Counted from the stretch's first letter, positions 17,099-26,584 are shown. The stretch is 64,000 nt of DNA from Paraktedonobacter carboxidivorans (GCA_041156125.1 JBEVTI010000004.1:62001-126000), one strand, 5' to 3'. Numbers and translations: made by a program. The notes: generated from the letters alone by a model not told the origin.

Positions 17099-17124
17099 AA
17101 GCTGGACGCAGCATTTACTCCCGC
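17089..17124 (+). terminator. Hairpin overlapping the response-regulator stop
   Basis: GCGGGAGTA (17089-17097) pairs perfectly with TACTCCCGC (17116-17124). The stem includes the stop codon. A short AAAAG follows rather than a T-run, so termination strength is uncertain. Confidence 0.45.
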
Positions 17125-17172
17125 AAAAGTTGCTTGGATGCACTCCTCTCTCGCTGGATTTTTCTCATTTTC

Positions 17173-17598
17173 TCAGCGCCCAGGTATGGCTCCGAGATAC
17201 TGGCAGAGGCCGTAGAAATCCTCGAGATGCCAGGTATAGACGATCTTCCCATCCTCAATGCGGTGGAAGTCGCACGTGCGCATCTCGAATGGACGCTCGG
17301 CAGGTTTCGCCCCGCGCAGATTGCTGCGCACAGTTGAGTGAACTGCCGCTTTGTTTCCCACGATCAGGATTTCGTCATTTGTGACATGATAGCCCGGAAT
17401 GGTTTGCCAGAACTCGCTGACTTTCGCTTTGAAGCCAGCCGGTCCCTGTTGCTGATCTGGCGAAAGAGGATCGTCGATCCAGTCCCGAGCCAGAATGCGA
17501 TCATAGATGCTGATATCGCCAGTGTTAAAAGGGACATAGAACTGGCGAACCAGGTCCTCGTAATCCTGTGCAGTCGAAGAAACGTGAGAGGTGTTCAT
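17173..17598 (-). CDS. SnoaL-like / ester-cyclase-family protein
   Basis: This 141-residue small alpha+beta-barrel protein of the NTF2-like superfamily has an N-terminal helix pair (YEDLVRQFYVPFNTGDISIYDRIL), the family turn DDPLSPDQQQGPAGFKAKVSEFW, and FHRIEDGKIVYTWHLEDFYGLCQYLG near the end. All match the SnoaL-like 'ester cyclase' group seen widely in Actinobacteria and Chloroflexota. Most such proteins have unknown substrates, and polyketide cyclisation should not be assumed. It is transcribed alone, opposite to the kinase/regulator genes. Confidence 0.8.
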   Translation of the reverse strand: MNTSHVSSTAQDYEDLVRQFYVPFNTGDISIYDRILARDWIDDPLSPDQQQGPAGFKAKVSEFWQTIPGYHVTNDEILIVGNKAAVHSTVRSNLRGAKPAERPFEMRTCDFHRIEDGKIVYTWHLEDFYGLCQYLGAIPGR

Positions 17599-17867
17599 GA
17601 ACTAGACGTAAGATCCTTTTCATATAATGAACTTCTTCCTGCATTTTCTCTTCTGCGGTATTGAAACGAGATTAGTCTCCACATATTAACAGAAAAGAAG
17701 TGGGCGAGCATGGCAGCATTTCTCATACCGCCTCCAGACCGAGCGCAGAATCCTTCTCCAGACCGATGACCCCGGTGCCTTTCTCAGGCATACTCTGTTG
17801 GAGACAGAAAGACTATGTATATTCATAGGTTTCATGCACTATTTCCTAATATATAAGGAGTAAACTG

Positions 17868-18659
17868 ATGCCACTGCGACATTTCTCTCCAGGGCCGCTG
17901 CTTACGCCTGAGCAAGAGCGCTCAACCATTATTGAAGCCGTAGGGGTGCGCAAAGAATATGTGACCACTACTTTGCATGTGCAGGCGTTGAAGGGGGTCG
18001 ATTTGCGCATTACGCGCGGCGAGGTTGTGGCGATCATGGGTCCGAGCGGATGCGGCAAGACGACCCTGCTTAACTGCCTGAGTGGCCTGGATGCTGTCAC
18101 TGCGGGGACAATCCGCATCGCCGGGCGCGATATCCGTAGCCTGGCGGATCGGGAATTGACCGCTTTTCGCGCTCGCGAGATGGGTTTTGTTTTTCAAACG
18201 TACAATCTGCTCCCTGTCCTCAATGGCCTGGAGAACGTTGAGCTGCCCCTGCTGGTCAGTGGCGTGTCAGCGCGGGAGGCCAGGGCGCGCGCACGCGCAA
18301 GTATTGAGCAGGTAGGGCTAAGCGCCTGGGCGCGGCATCGGCCCGCTGAGATGAGCGGGGGACAGCGCCAGCGCTTTGCTCTTGCCCGCGCGCTGGCAAC
18401 TACGCCAGCGATCGTCTGGGCCGATGAGCCAACCGGGGCTCTGGACAGTACAACCAGCCAGGAGATTATTGCTCTGATGCTGCGACTCAACCGCGAGCAT
18501 GGATTGACCTTTGTCTGGGTCACGCACGCGCTAGAGGTGGCGCGGCAGGCGAGCCGCCTCATTACCATGCGCGATGGACTGATCGAGCGCGATTCAGCAT
18601 TTACCGGGACACAATCTTTTAACATGCCGGGAGCGACAGGAAACGGGGGCGCGCTATGA
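17868..18659 (+). CDS. ABC transporter ATPase, MacB/LolD-like
   Basis: This 263-residue cytoplasmic ATPase has Walker A GPSGCGKTT, Q-loop FQTYNLLP, signature MSGGQRQR, Walker B IVWADEPT and H-loop WVTHA, in normal order. The start has AAGGAG 8 bases upstream. Its TGA overlaps the ATG of the next, large FtsX-type permease gene (ATGA), so the two form one exporter. Relatives energise mechanotransmission-type transporters acting on lipoproteins, peptides or envelope-active antibiotics. Confidence 0.94.
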   Translation: MPLRHFSPGPLLTPEQERSTIIEAVGVRKEYVTTTLHVQALKGVDLRITRGEVVAIMGPSGCGKTTLLNCLSGLDAVTAGTIRIAGRDIRSLADRELTAFRAREMGFVFQTYNLLPVLNGLENVELPLLVSGVSAREARARARASIEQVGLSAWARHRPAEMSGGQRQRFALARALATTPAIVWADEPTGALDSTTSQEIIALMLRLNREHGLTFVWVTHALEVARQASRLITMRDGLIERDSAFTGTQSFNMPGATGNGGAL

Positions 18660-21600
18660 GCCTGAGCCTTTTTCCGGCGATCTCACCAACGGCGTTAGCC
18701 CTGGCCCTGGCTACCCTGACGGGGGGCATGCTGTTCTTGCTGCTGGGGCTGGCACTGACCAATCCACTGCTCTTGCGCATGGGGGTGCGCAATACTATAC
18801 GTAGACCTGGCAAAACGCTGCTGCTGCTCTGCGGTCTGGCTCTGGCTACGGCGGTCATAACCGCCTCGTTCGGCCTGCAAGACAGCGTTAGCAGTTCAGC
18901 GGCTGCGCAGCGTATTGCGCACATGGGCCAGGTTGATGAGAGCGTGACAGGTCCCTTTACCCAAAGCATGCTTGACAGCGACCTGGCCCGCATCCGAGCC
19001 TTGCCGCAGATCCAGGCAGCCAGCGCCCTCGGCATCTATCCACAGAGTCCAACTGTGACCTCGCTGCGTACAGGCTTCGCGGTTCACGATGTGGACTTTT
19101 ATGCCCTGCCACCCGCTTTTAATCAGACCTATGGCCCACTGACCGATGCACAGGGACAGATGGTCCAGATAGCGGATCTGCGCGCTGGTGAGGCTCTGGT
19201 AAGCGCTTCGCTGGTGCAGGGACTCGGCACGACGCGGCCTGGTGACCAGCTCCAACTGACATTCGGGGAGAAGATGGTCACGGTGACGGTGCGCGCACTG
19301 CTCTCCAACGATATCGGGGTAACGGCAGGCGAGGCAATTACTCCCGCCATGCCACAGATTCTTCTGCCCCTGGCCGCGGCACAACAGATCGACCCTGAGC
19401 CCCCTAATACCATTAGCATCAGAAATAGCTCGGCGGGCAGCAGCCGCGCAGTGCTTAATTTATTGCAGCAGCTTTTTCCTGGAGCCTCGGCCCGCCTAGA
19501 TGTGCCTCACGCGCTTGGTCAAACCAGTTTCGACCTTTTTAGAATTCATCCACTCAAGCCAGATGTCGTGCAGGAAACGCTCACGCTAGAAGTCAACAAG
19601 ATTGTCTTCCTCTCACCGACTGGTCAGCAGTTCACCTGGCTGCCGCCTCTCTTCACCTGCTTGCTGGTGGGCATCAGTATGCTCTTGCTGGCTCTGCTGG
19701 TGATCTTTCTGGCTGCTGAACGACGCGTAGAACTGGGGATGAGCCGGGCTCTGGGCTTGAGTCGCTCGCATCTCGTGCAATTGCTCCTCTTCGAGGGGTG
19801 CGGCTACGGGATACTCGCGGCCCTTCTCGGTGTGTTGTCAGGTGTTGGTGTGCTGGCTCTGGAACTGGTGCTATTCACGGTCTTACCGCGGCTAGGGGTG
19901 GGCGTGGCCGCGAACAGCGTACCTGTCCCTGTGCTACAAGCCGGGGTCCTGCATCTGTGGGTGAGCTGGCAAAGTCTGCTCACATCCTGGTGCCTGGGGG
20001 TGCTTGTAACTGTGTTGACAGTACTGGTGGTCGCGCTCTGGATCAGCCGGGCAAGTATTGTCGCGTCTATGCGTGATCTGGATGAACCTGTGAGCACACC
20101 ACCCGCGCTCGCGAGTCTCTGGCACTCGCTCTGCTCCTCTGGCGCTACGCCTGATGGAGCGCGCATGCTAGAAACAAGCGCGCGGCGCGGCGAGCGTGTA
20201 ATTGAGGCACTCAACGGGTTGCTCTGGGGGATCTTCACACGTGGCCTGCTCCCACTGCTGGCTGGATTGGCGCTGTTTGTGCTCGCTGGTCCCACCGCTC
20301 CTGCTTGGGTACGCCTGTTTACCTCTGTCCTGTTGATTACTGGGATCTCATTCCTGAGCAGTTGGCTCCTCTCGCTGGTGCGTGTACCAGCGCCGGTGGC
20401 GCGGCGGCTGAGCTTCACGCTGCTTGGTGGCGGCTGGCTCGCTCTGGGCTTGCTGCAGGAGAATGCCTTTAGCGCGCTTTTCCAGCCGGTTGTCTCCTTT
20501 AATGGCCCGCCCTCGGCCCTGGAGCTTGTGCTGAATATGCTGCTGCCAGTCGTGGGCGCGGTAGTCCTGGTTATGACTAATCTTGATCGTTTGGTAACGC
20601 TGCTCTCTGCGGGACTACGACATATGCGCAGTAGCGCGCCGATCAGCCGCGCTGGTCTGGCCTATCCATTGGCATTTCGTTTTCGTACAGGGATAACGGT
20701 TGCCTTACTCAGCCTGAGTATGTTCCTGGTCCTGCTACTGGTCACAACCAATCTGGGGGCGATCCAGGAAGCAGAGGCGGCGACCGGTTCGGCTGGTTTT
20801 CAGTTGCAAGCCACGACCTATGGTTCGCAACTGGCGCGCTATCCAGCCCTGGCTGGACAATTGCAGGAACTACAAGCGCGCCAGAAGCTTGGGCAGGACT
20901 TTACCGCAGTGGGCCTGGTGCGCCTGATGTACGATTATCCCCAGACCGGACAAGTCAAGCCACTGCATCTGAACCTGGATGGTGGGACATTGATCTATCC
21001 TCTAAGCAAACCGCCGCAGGTCGCTGATGATGCATTTCTGGCGAGCGCGACCTTACCGCTGTACGCGCGAGCCAGCGGCTTTAGCTCTGACCAGCAGGTA
21101 TGGGATGCGCTGCGCACACATCCTGGCTACGTGGTTCTGCAATATGACGCGAGCGTGGTGGGTCTGCCAGCTAATTCTGGTTTCACACCTTTCAGAGCAG
21201 ACATTCCCACCAGTTCCGCGTCCACAGCCAGCTATCAGCAGGTCAAGGTGATTGGATTGATGCCGGCCAGCGCCTCCTGGCGTGTGCTGGTTTCTCTTAA
21301 TACTGCGCGCGCGATCGCTGCGCCACCGTACATCGCGTTTCTCAGCACGTATCTCTTCCACCTCCAGCCAGGCGTGGACGAGACGCAGGCAGCGCAGGAT
21401 CTGAATAGCTTTCTGGCTGCAGCCACCCGTGGTATTGTCATCCAATCGCTCGATCAAGGGAGCATTAATGGGGTAACGCAGGTCTTTACCCTCTTGCTCG
21501 GAGGCGACCTGGCGCTGGGTCTGCTCTTTGGCGCGCTGGCGATTAGCGTGATTACCAGCCGCGCGGTAGTAGAACGACGCCAGCAGATCGGCATGCTGCG

Positions 21601-21868
21601 CGCTCTGGGCTTCTCCAGTTCGCTGATCTGGCGTGCGTTTCTCCTGGAAGCCTGCTTTGTGATCGCGCTGGGCCTGCTGATAGGCGCAACCCTGGCTATT
21701 TCCCTGGCGTACCAGATTGCTCGCGCAACCTACCAGGATTTTCCCCTGCCCCTGGGACCAGTCGCGGTCATCCTGCTGAGCGCTTTCCTGCTAGCCCTGG
21801 CCTGTACGATTGTGCCAGCGCGCCGCGCCGCGCGCCTCTACCCGGCGGAAGCGCTGCGCTATGAATAA
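18656..21868 (+). CDS. Large FtsX/MacB-type ABC permease
   Basis: This 1,070-residue membrane protein has two FtsX domains. An N-terminal helix (LALATLTGGMLFLLLGLALT) is followed by NTIRRPGKTLLLLCGLALATAVI, a long extracytoplasmic region, then helices around 340-450 with the FtsX-type AERRVELGMSRALGLSRSHL. A second unit ends with VERRQQIGMLRALGFSSSLIW and ARRAARLYPAEALRYE. The size matches 10-helix mechanotransmission exporters rather than 4-helix MacB. With the ATPase, a small accessory membrane protein and a kinase/regulator pair immediately downstream, it looks like an envelope-stress or antimicrobial-response transporter. The substrate is not evident. Confidence 0.9.
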   Translation: MSLSLFPAISPTALALALATLTGGMLFLLLGLALTNPLLLRMGVRNTIRRPGKTLLLLCGLALATAVITASFGLQDSVSSSAAAQRIAHMGQVDESVTGPFTQSMLDSDLARIRALPQIQAASALGIYPQSPTVTSLRTGFAVHDVDFYALPPAFNQTYGPLTDAQGQMVQIADLRAGEALVSASLVQGLGTTRPGDQLQLTFGEKMVTVTVRALLSNDIGVTAGEAITPAMPQILLPLAAAQQIDPEPPNTISIRNSSAGSSRAVLNLLQQLFPGASARLDVPHALGQTSFDLFRIHPLKPDVVQETLTLEVNKIVFLSPTGQQFTWLPPLFTCLLVGISMLLLALLVIFLAAERRVELGMSRALGLSRSHLVQLLLFEGCGYGILAALLGVLSGVGVLALELVLFTVLPRLGVGVAANSVPVPVLQAGVLHLWVSWQSLLTSWCLGVLVTVLTVLVVALWISRASIVASMRDLDEPVSTPPALASLWHSLCSSGATPDGARMLETSARRGERVIEALNGLLWGIFTRGLLPLLAGLALFVLAGPTAPAWVRLFTSVLLITGISFLSSWLLSLVRVPAPVARRLSFTLLGGGWLALGLLQENAFSALFQPVVSFNGPPSALELVLNMLLPVVGAVVLVMTNLDRLVTLLSAGLRHMRSSAPISRAGLAYPLAFRFRTGITVALLSLSMFLVLLLVTTNLGAIQEAEAATGSAGFQLQATTYGSQLARYPALAGQLQELQARQKLGQDFTAVGLVRLMYDYPQTGQVKPLHLNLDGGTLIYPLSKPPQVADDAFLASATLPLYARASGFSSDQQVWDALRTHPGYVVLQYDASVVGLPANSGFTPFRADIPTSSASTASYQQVKVIGLMPASASWRVLVSLNTARAIAAPPYIAFLSTYLFHLQPGVDETQAAQDLNSFLAAATRGIVIQSLDQGSINGVTQVFTLLLGGDLALGLLFGALAISVITSRAVVERRQQIGMLRALGFSSSLIWRAFLLEACFVIALGLLIGATLAISLAYQIARATYQDFPLPLGPVAVILLSAFLLALACTIVPARRAARLYPAEALRYE

Positions 21869-21884
21869 GAAAGAAGGTAACGTG

Positions 21885-22445
21885 ATGAGTGATCCTAGAA
21901 ATGTCAAGGCGAACAACGTTCAGCCAACCCCTGCAGAGGCTTCGCGCCTGACCGAAAGGCCAGAGCGCCGCGGCGGCAGGCGCGTGGGAGGACTGCTGTT
22001 CATTCTCTGTGGCTGTTTGCTTCTCCTGGCTGGCGCTGGCGTGCTAGTCTGGCAACTTACTTTGCACGCGGGCACTACTCCATCTGCTAGCAGCGGAAAT
22101 ACACCCACGAGTTCCAACAAGCCAGTCAAACAACCCACCGGTTGTACAAGTGCGCGCGAACCGGTCAATGTGATTCAGCAGCAGACGGCCCAGGGCTTGC
22201 ATCTGACCGTTGCTCAGGTGCAAGCGCGCGTTCTGGCAGGCAAGACGATCGCCCAGATCGCCACCGCACAGGGTTTAACGGCGGCGCAATTGCACACTGT
22301 GGAGATTCAGGCCTTGCAAAGCGCCAATCAGCGCTGGCTCGACATGGGTTGCATTACACAACAGGACGTTCAGGATAATCTAAAGCGCGACACTGGTTCA
22401 GCCGCTTATATGGATGAAGAGTTTACAGGCTGGTTTAAGGGGTAG
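21885..22445 (+). CDS. Single-pass membrane protein with extracytoplasmic helical domain
   Basis: The ATG at 21885 is preferred because AGAAGG is correctly spaced; an earlier in-frame ATG overlaps the permease stop. The 186 residues consist of a basic cytoplasmic tail (ERPERRGGRR), one membrane helix (GGLLFILCGCLLLLAGAGVLV), a Ser/Thr/Pro linker, and an external helical domain with the repeat-like LTVAQVQARVLAGKTIAQIA and GLTAAQLHTVEIQALQ. I do not recognise a named family. Its position between an FtsX exporter and a sensor kinase suggests it senses or links to that exporter. Confidence 0.75.
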   Translation: MSDPRNVKANNVQPTPAEASRLTERPERRGGRRVGGLLFILCGCLLLLAGAGVLVWQLTLHAGTTPSASSGNTPTSSNKPVKQPTGCTSAREPVNVIQQQTAQGLHLTVAQVQARVLAGKTIAQIATAQGLTAAQLHTVEIQALQSANQRWLDMGCITQQDVQDNLKRDTGSAAYMDEEFTGWFKG

Positions 22446-22555
22446 TCAGTGAAAAGCTCCAGGCGCAAAGACTGGTTTCTACGCTTGCGTTCGGGTCGAG
22501 ATCCGTTGATAATGGTTATGACTATTTGATTGAGAGAAGCGAAGAGGGAAAACAT

Positions 22556-24154
22556 ATGCAGCGCGTGTTTCAACCATTTCACAAATTGCAGTGGCAATTG
22601 TCCCTTTCATACCTGCTGGTTGTGGTGATTGCCACTCCCATCCTGTTTGGTACTGGCCTGGCGCTGGTCACGCTCACTCCTTCGCCCACTCCAGCACAGC
22701 AGTTGGTGCAACTGTTGTCCCACAGCGTCATGCCTCTCGTTCCACACCCCATTGACAGCCAGGATGCGGCTGCTCGGAGCCGGCTTAACGTCTGGGCCAG
22801 CAATTTTGTGCTCAATCAGCATCCAGTGAAAGAGGACAAAAGTTTGCAGGTGCCTCAACTGAATGCCGCGGAAACGCTCGCTGTGGTGGTCATTGATAGC
22901 GCGGGACGGGTAGCCGGTTCTAACCCGGCTCTCTCATCCGGGAATACGGCCATCGACCCGGCCAGCCTGGCTTTTTTCCTGCAGAAATTGCGCATCAATG
23001 GACCAGCAGCTCAGCAGGTGATCCAGGCGGCCCTGGCCAACGAGCAAAATCTAACAAAGCTCGTCAATACCCTGTCCGATGGACAAACGCTCGCGGCGGC
23101 TCCTCTGCTGGATACACGGCAGGACGTGAATGGGGTACTCTTCGTGAGTGTGCGCGGCCTGCGCAATGATCCACAAGCATCCAGCCTATTGAGCAAGCTC
23201 CTGGTCTGGTTGCCAGGCAGGGAAGTACAACCGGGAACTGAATTCACCACGTTCTTGCCTTACGCGCTGCTGCTTCTGCTCATCTGCAGCGTGATTGGCA
23301 CCATCTTTGGCATGCTCACGGCCCGGCGCATTACCAGGCGTTTGCAACGCATCACCTCGGCGGCTCATGCCTGGAGCGAGGGCAATTTCCAGGTCCATGT
23401 CTCCGATCAAGCAGCAGATGAACTGGGTCAACTCACTCAGGATCTCAATCGCATGGCTCAGCACATAGAGAAGCTGTTCGGCGCGCAACAACAACTGGCT
23501 TCCCTGGAAGAGCGCCAGCGGGTCGCACGCGATCTGCACGATTCGGTAAAGCAGCAGGCATTTGCCCTGACCCTGCTGATTGGTGCGGCCCAATCACATC
23601 TCCTGGATAATCTTCCCGCAGCGCAGACGCAGTTGCAGAAAGCGGGCGAACTGTCCGACCAGATTCGCCAGGAGTTGACGGCTATTCTGCAGCAGTTGCG
23701 CCCGGTCGCACTGACTGAACAGAATTTGCAGACAGCTTTGCGCGCTTACCTTGCTCAGTGGTCCCAGCAAACAGGCACTGTCTGCGAGTATCAGGCCACG
23801 AGCCCATCCGCGGGAACAGAGGCGGCGGCGCTGCACCCGGCAATTGAGGAGGCGCTTTTCCGCGTGCTGCAGGAGGCCCTGGGCAATGTTGCGCGCCATA
23901 GCCAGGCCAGCCGGGTCCAGGTCCAGTTCGCGCAAGAGCCCGACCAGGTGTGTCTGCGTATTACGGATAATGGCAAAGGTTTTGCCCTCGAGCAGGCTAC
24001 GGACAACGGCCATGGTCTTGCCAACATGCGCGAGCGTGTGGAAGAATATGGTGGTACATTCCATATCAGTAGCATGGCTGGCGAGACGGTCGTGACAGGC
24101 TGTATCTCGCTGGCCCAGAAAATGCCGCGACGTAGAAAGCGAGAAAGCATGTGA
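22556..24154 (+). CDS. Sensor histidine kinase, NarL/DesK (HisKA_3) type
   Basis: The start is the ATG at 22556; a TTG 30 bases earlier is less likely. The 532-residue product has a membrane helix near residue 20-42, a roughly 190-residue extracytoplasmic sensor, a second helix (LLLLLICSVIGTIFGMLTA), a HAMP domain, the dimerisation helix with the phosphoacceptor His in RVARDLHDSVKQQAF, and the ATPase domain with NVARHSQASRVQVQ (N box), ITDNGKGFAL and NGHGLANMRERV. Its TGA overlaps the GTG of the response regulator. It lies 110 bases after the exporter accessory gene and is probably part of the same module. Confidence 0.93.
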   Translation: MQRVFQPFHKLQWQLSLSYLLVVVIATPILFGTGLALVTLTPSPTPAQQLVQLLSHSVMPLVPHPIDSQDAAARSRLNVWASNFVLNQHPVKEDKSLQVPQLNAAETLAVVVIDSAGRVAGSNPALSSGNTAIDPASLAFFLQKLRINGPAAQQVIQAALANEQNLTKLVNTLSDGQTLAAAPLLDTRQDVNGVLFVSVRGLRNDPQASSLLSKLLVWLPGREVQPGTEFTTFLPYALLLLLICSVIGTIFGMLTARRITRRLQRITSAAHAWSEGNFQVHVSDQAADELGQLTQDLNRMAQHIEKLFGAQQQLASLEERQRVARDLHDSVKQQAFALTLLIGAAQSHLLDNLPAAQTQLQKAGELSDQIRQELTAILQQLRPVALTEQNLQTALRAYLAQWSQQTGTVCEYQATSPSAGTEAAALHPAIEEALFRVLQEALGNVARHSQASRVQVQFAQEPDQVCLRITDNGKGFALEQATDNGHGLANMRERVEEYGGTFHISSMAGETVVTGCISLAQKMPRRRKRESM

Positions 24155-24834
24155 GCGAACCGATCACCATTCTTCTCGTTGACGATCATGCCCTGGTGCG
24201 CGAGGGAGCACGGGCTTTTTTGGAGTCGCAGGCGGACTTTGTGGTCGTGGGCAGCGTCGGCTCTGGAGGAGAGGCTGTGCTGAGAGCTGCGGATCTTGCT
24301 CCCGATGTTGTGCTCATGGACCTTGTGATGCCAGGCATGGATGGTATCGAGGCCACGCGCCGGCTGAAGCAGCAGAGTCCTCGCTCACAAGTGATCGTCC
24401 TCACTTCTTACCACGACGATGAACATATCTTCCCGGCCATCCGCGCGGGCGCGCTCTCTTATCTACTCAAAGATGTTCTCTTACCCGAACTTGCCAGTGT
24501 AATACGCAAAGCCGCGCTGGGTGAGCCAGTCATGAATCCCCATGTAGCAGCGCGCATTGCCCAGGATTTAGCCAGCTTGCCTGAACCTGACCGCAAGCAA
24601 TATGCTCAGTTAAGCGAACGCGAGCGGGAAGTCCTGCGTCTGATCGCCGTGGGCTTACCCAACAGCGAAATTGCCCATCAACTGGTCATCAGCGAAAAAA
24701 CCGTGAAAAGTCATGTCAGCAATATTCTCAGTAAACTCCATCTGCTGGACCGAACTCAGGCCGCTGTTTTTGCCTGGCGCGAGGGCTTTATCTCTCGCTT
24801 CCCGGCTCAACAAGAAAAAGACTCTCCCTCCTAA
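24151..24834 (+). CDS. NarL/FixJ-family response regulator
   Basis: The 227-residue regulator starts with GTG overlapping the kinase stop (GTGA). The receiver domain carries the acidic pocket LVDDHALVREG, the phosphoacceptor Asp in VVLMDLVMPGMDG, and the conserved Lys in YLLKDVLLPE. The LuxR-type DNA-binding domain is LSEREREVLRLIAVGLPNSEIA with VKSHVSNILSKLHLLDRTQA. It is the cognate partner of the kinase just upstream and likely controls the FtsX exporter operon. Confidence 0.94.
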   Translation: MSEPITILLVDDHALVREGARAFLESQADFVVVGSVGSGGEAVLRAADLAPDVVLMDLVMPGMDGIEATRRLKQQSPRSQVIVLTSYHDDEHIFPAIRAGALSYLLKDVLLPELASVIRKAALGEPVMNPHVAARIAQDLASLPEPDRKQYAQLSEREREVLRLIAVGLPNSEIAHQLVISEKTVKSHVSNILSKLHLLDRTQAAVFAWREGFISRFPAQQEKDSPS

Positions 24835-24861
24835 AAAAGGCGATTTTCAGCGCACTATCCC

Positions 24862-24891
24862 TTGACAGCTATCTCGCGTATTTGGTATAAA
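24862..24891 (+). promoter_or_regulatory. Promoter of the marR-ABC operon
   Basis: A consensus TTGACA (24862-24867) and TATAAA (24886-24891) are spaced 18 bp apart. The operator palindromes begin 1 base after the -10 element, over the inferred start site. Confidence 0.7.
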
Positions 24892-24892
24892 A

Positions 24893-24926
24893 TATTTAGC
24901 GCGCTAAATATTTAGCGCGCTAAATA
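24893..24926. promoter_or_regulatory. Two overlapping MarR-type operators
   Basis: TATTTAGCGCGCTAAATA occurs twice as a perfect 18-bp palindrome (24893-24910 and 24909-24926), sharing two bases so that the centres are 16 bp apart. MarR dimers commonly bind 16-20 bp palindromes between -10 and start codon. Two sites would give two dimers on nearly opposite faces or cooperative binding. Autorepression of the following marR gene and the ABC genes is the natural reading. Confidence 0.8.
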
Positions 24927-24944
24927 GTAGTGGAGAAAGCACAG

Positions 24945-25445
24945 ATGCATATCGATCCAAATTACAACACTGGCTATTGGCTTTTCTATACGCAACGCTG
25001 TGTTGAGTATGCATTTACCAACATGCTGCAAAAAGCCTGCGCTGAGCAAGGAAAACAGTATGTTGTGACTCCATCACAGTGGGGTGTTTTAACACTGCTC
25101 CCGGATGGTATAACTATTGGCACAATCAGCCAGCAGCGAGGGGTTGATGCCCCGACTATCACAGGGATTATTAAGCGACTTGAGCAGAGTGGCCTGGTCG
25201 AACGTCGCCATGACCGTGAAGATCGTCGTGTTGTCAAGGTCTATCTGACTCCAGAGGGGGCAAGTATTACAGCGCTTTTGCATCCCAGGGTAGCAACTTT
25301 CAATGAGGAGATGCTGCGTGGCTTTGCTGAGGAGGAGCGCGATCTCTTGCTACAAAACTTGCAACGTATCATTAGCAACCTGACAGATGCCGCTGGAGAG
25401 ACGGGCGACCGTTTCAAGCTTCTCCCCGTGAGGATAGATGCTTAA
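24945..25445 (+). CDS. MarR-family transcriptional regulator
   Basis: The ATG at 24945 follows GGAG by 9 bases and gives 166 residues. The winged-helix core is visible: GVLTLLPDGITIGTIS, QRGVDAPTITGIIKRLEQSG (recognition helix) and the wing VERRHDREDRRVVKVYLTPEG, which includes the conserved DxRxx motif. It is the first gene of an operon with an ABC ATPase and two ABC-2 permeases, under a strong promoter carrying two perfect palindromes. I infer a drug- or metabolite-responsive autorepressor. Confidence 0.92.
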   Translation: MHIDPNYNTGYWLFYTQRCVEYAFTNMLQKACAEQGKQYVVTPSQWGVLTLLPDGITIGTISQQRGVDAPTITGIIKRLEQSGLVERRHDREDRRVVKVYLTPEGASITALLHPRVATFNEEMLRGFAEEERDLLLQNLQRIISNLTDAAGETGDRFKLLPVRIDA

Positions 25446-25584
25446 TCATCAGTCAGGCTTACTTACCAATTTCAGTCTTCTCAAGCGGATCGTGATCAAG
25501 CAAGCGCCAGGTCACTCTCGCCTTGAGGAAGGCTACATCAGCAAGCCGAAAATGTCTAGCGGCTTTGCGCTAAGGAAAGATTAT

Positions 25585-26574
25585 ATGAGTCAAGAACGTG
25601 CAAAAGTATTGACAGTGCCAGAACAAGCATCTGTTGCAGATAACGCTATTCCCGCGATTGAAATACGCGACCTGTGTAAAACATTCGGGGATTTCCGCGC
25701 CGTTGAGGACCTCACACTCACGGTCAAGCAAGGCGAGGTCTTTGGCTTGCTTGGCCCCAATGGTTCTGGCAAGACCACCATTATGAATATGATCAGTGCC
25801 TTGAGCGTTCCGACGAGTGGCGAGATCAAGGTGCTGGGCTACGACGTACGCCATAATGCCCGCGCGGTACGTCAGATCCTGGGTGCTGTACCCCAGGAGA
25901 CCGCCCTCTACGAGGAACTCTCGGCCTGGGCCAACATGGACTTCCATGCCGACCTCTTTGGCATTCCAGCACGTGAAAAGCAACAGCGTATCGAGGCTAT
26001 GTTTGAGCTTGTGCAGCTTACGGATCGCAAAAAATCACGGGTCAGTACATTTTCCGGTGGCATGAAACGCCGGCTTGCGCTTGGCCGTGCCTTGCTGCAT
26101 AATCCCAGGCTGATCTACCTCGATGAGCCGACGCTTGGCGTCGATGTGCAGGCCCGCCGCGCCATCTGGGACTATATCCTCGCGCTACGCAATGAAGGTA
26201 AAACCGTGCTGATTACCACTAACTATCTCGAAGAAGCACAGACATTGTGCGACCGCCTGGCAATTATTGACCACGGCAAATTGATCGCTGTTGATACGCC
26301 TGAGCATCTCAAGCAGACCTATGGAGGCAGTGTGATCGAACTGGAGATCGCGACCGTCATCAGTTCGATAGAGAAGATACGCGCGCTGGCTGGCATCAAA
26401 GAGGCAAAACAAGAGCAGACCCATCTGACGATCACGACCTATGGGATGGGCAATCTAGTCCCACAGATTCTCAACCTTGTCTCACCTGAAAGCGAGATCC
26501 GTGATATTGTGATCCGTGAACCAAACCTTGATGAGATCTTCTTACAACTAACTGGCAGTGAATTGCGCGACTAG
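25585..26574 (+). CDS. ABC-2 exporter ATPase (DrrA/CcmA-like)
   Basis: The start at 25585 (MSQERAKV) is chosen for the AAGGAAAG just upstream; the open frame extends 49 codons further but that part overlaps marR and is not family-like. The 329-residue ATPase has Walker A GPNGSGKTT, Q-loop VPQETALYEE, signature FSGGMKRRLALG, Walker B LIYLDEPTLGVD and an H-loop-region variant, ITTNYLEEAQ, where the usual histidine position reads Asn. The C-terminal DUF4162-like region ends EPNLDEIFLQLTGSEL. It powers the two permeases that follow. Confidence 0.92.
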   Translation: MSQERAKVLTVPEQASVADNAIPAIEIRDLCKTFGDFRAVEDLTLTVKQGEVFGLLGPNGSGKTTIMNMISALSVPTSGEIKVLGYDVRHNARAVRQILGAVPQETALYEELSAWANMDFHADLFGIPAREKQQRIEAMFELVQLTDRKKSRVSTFSGGMKRRLALGRALLHNPRLIYLDEPTLGVDVQARRAIWDYILALRNEGKTVLITTNYLEEAQTLCDRLAIIDHGKLIAVDTPEHLKQTYGGSVIELEIATVISSIEKIRALAGIKEAKQEQTHLTITTYGMGNLVPQILNLVSPESEIRDIVIREPNLDEIFLQLTGSELRD

Positions 26575-26584
26575 ACGAGGAAAA

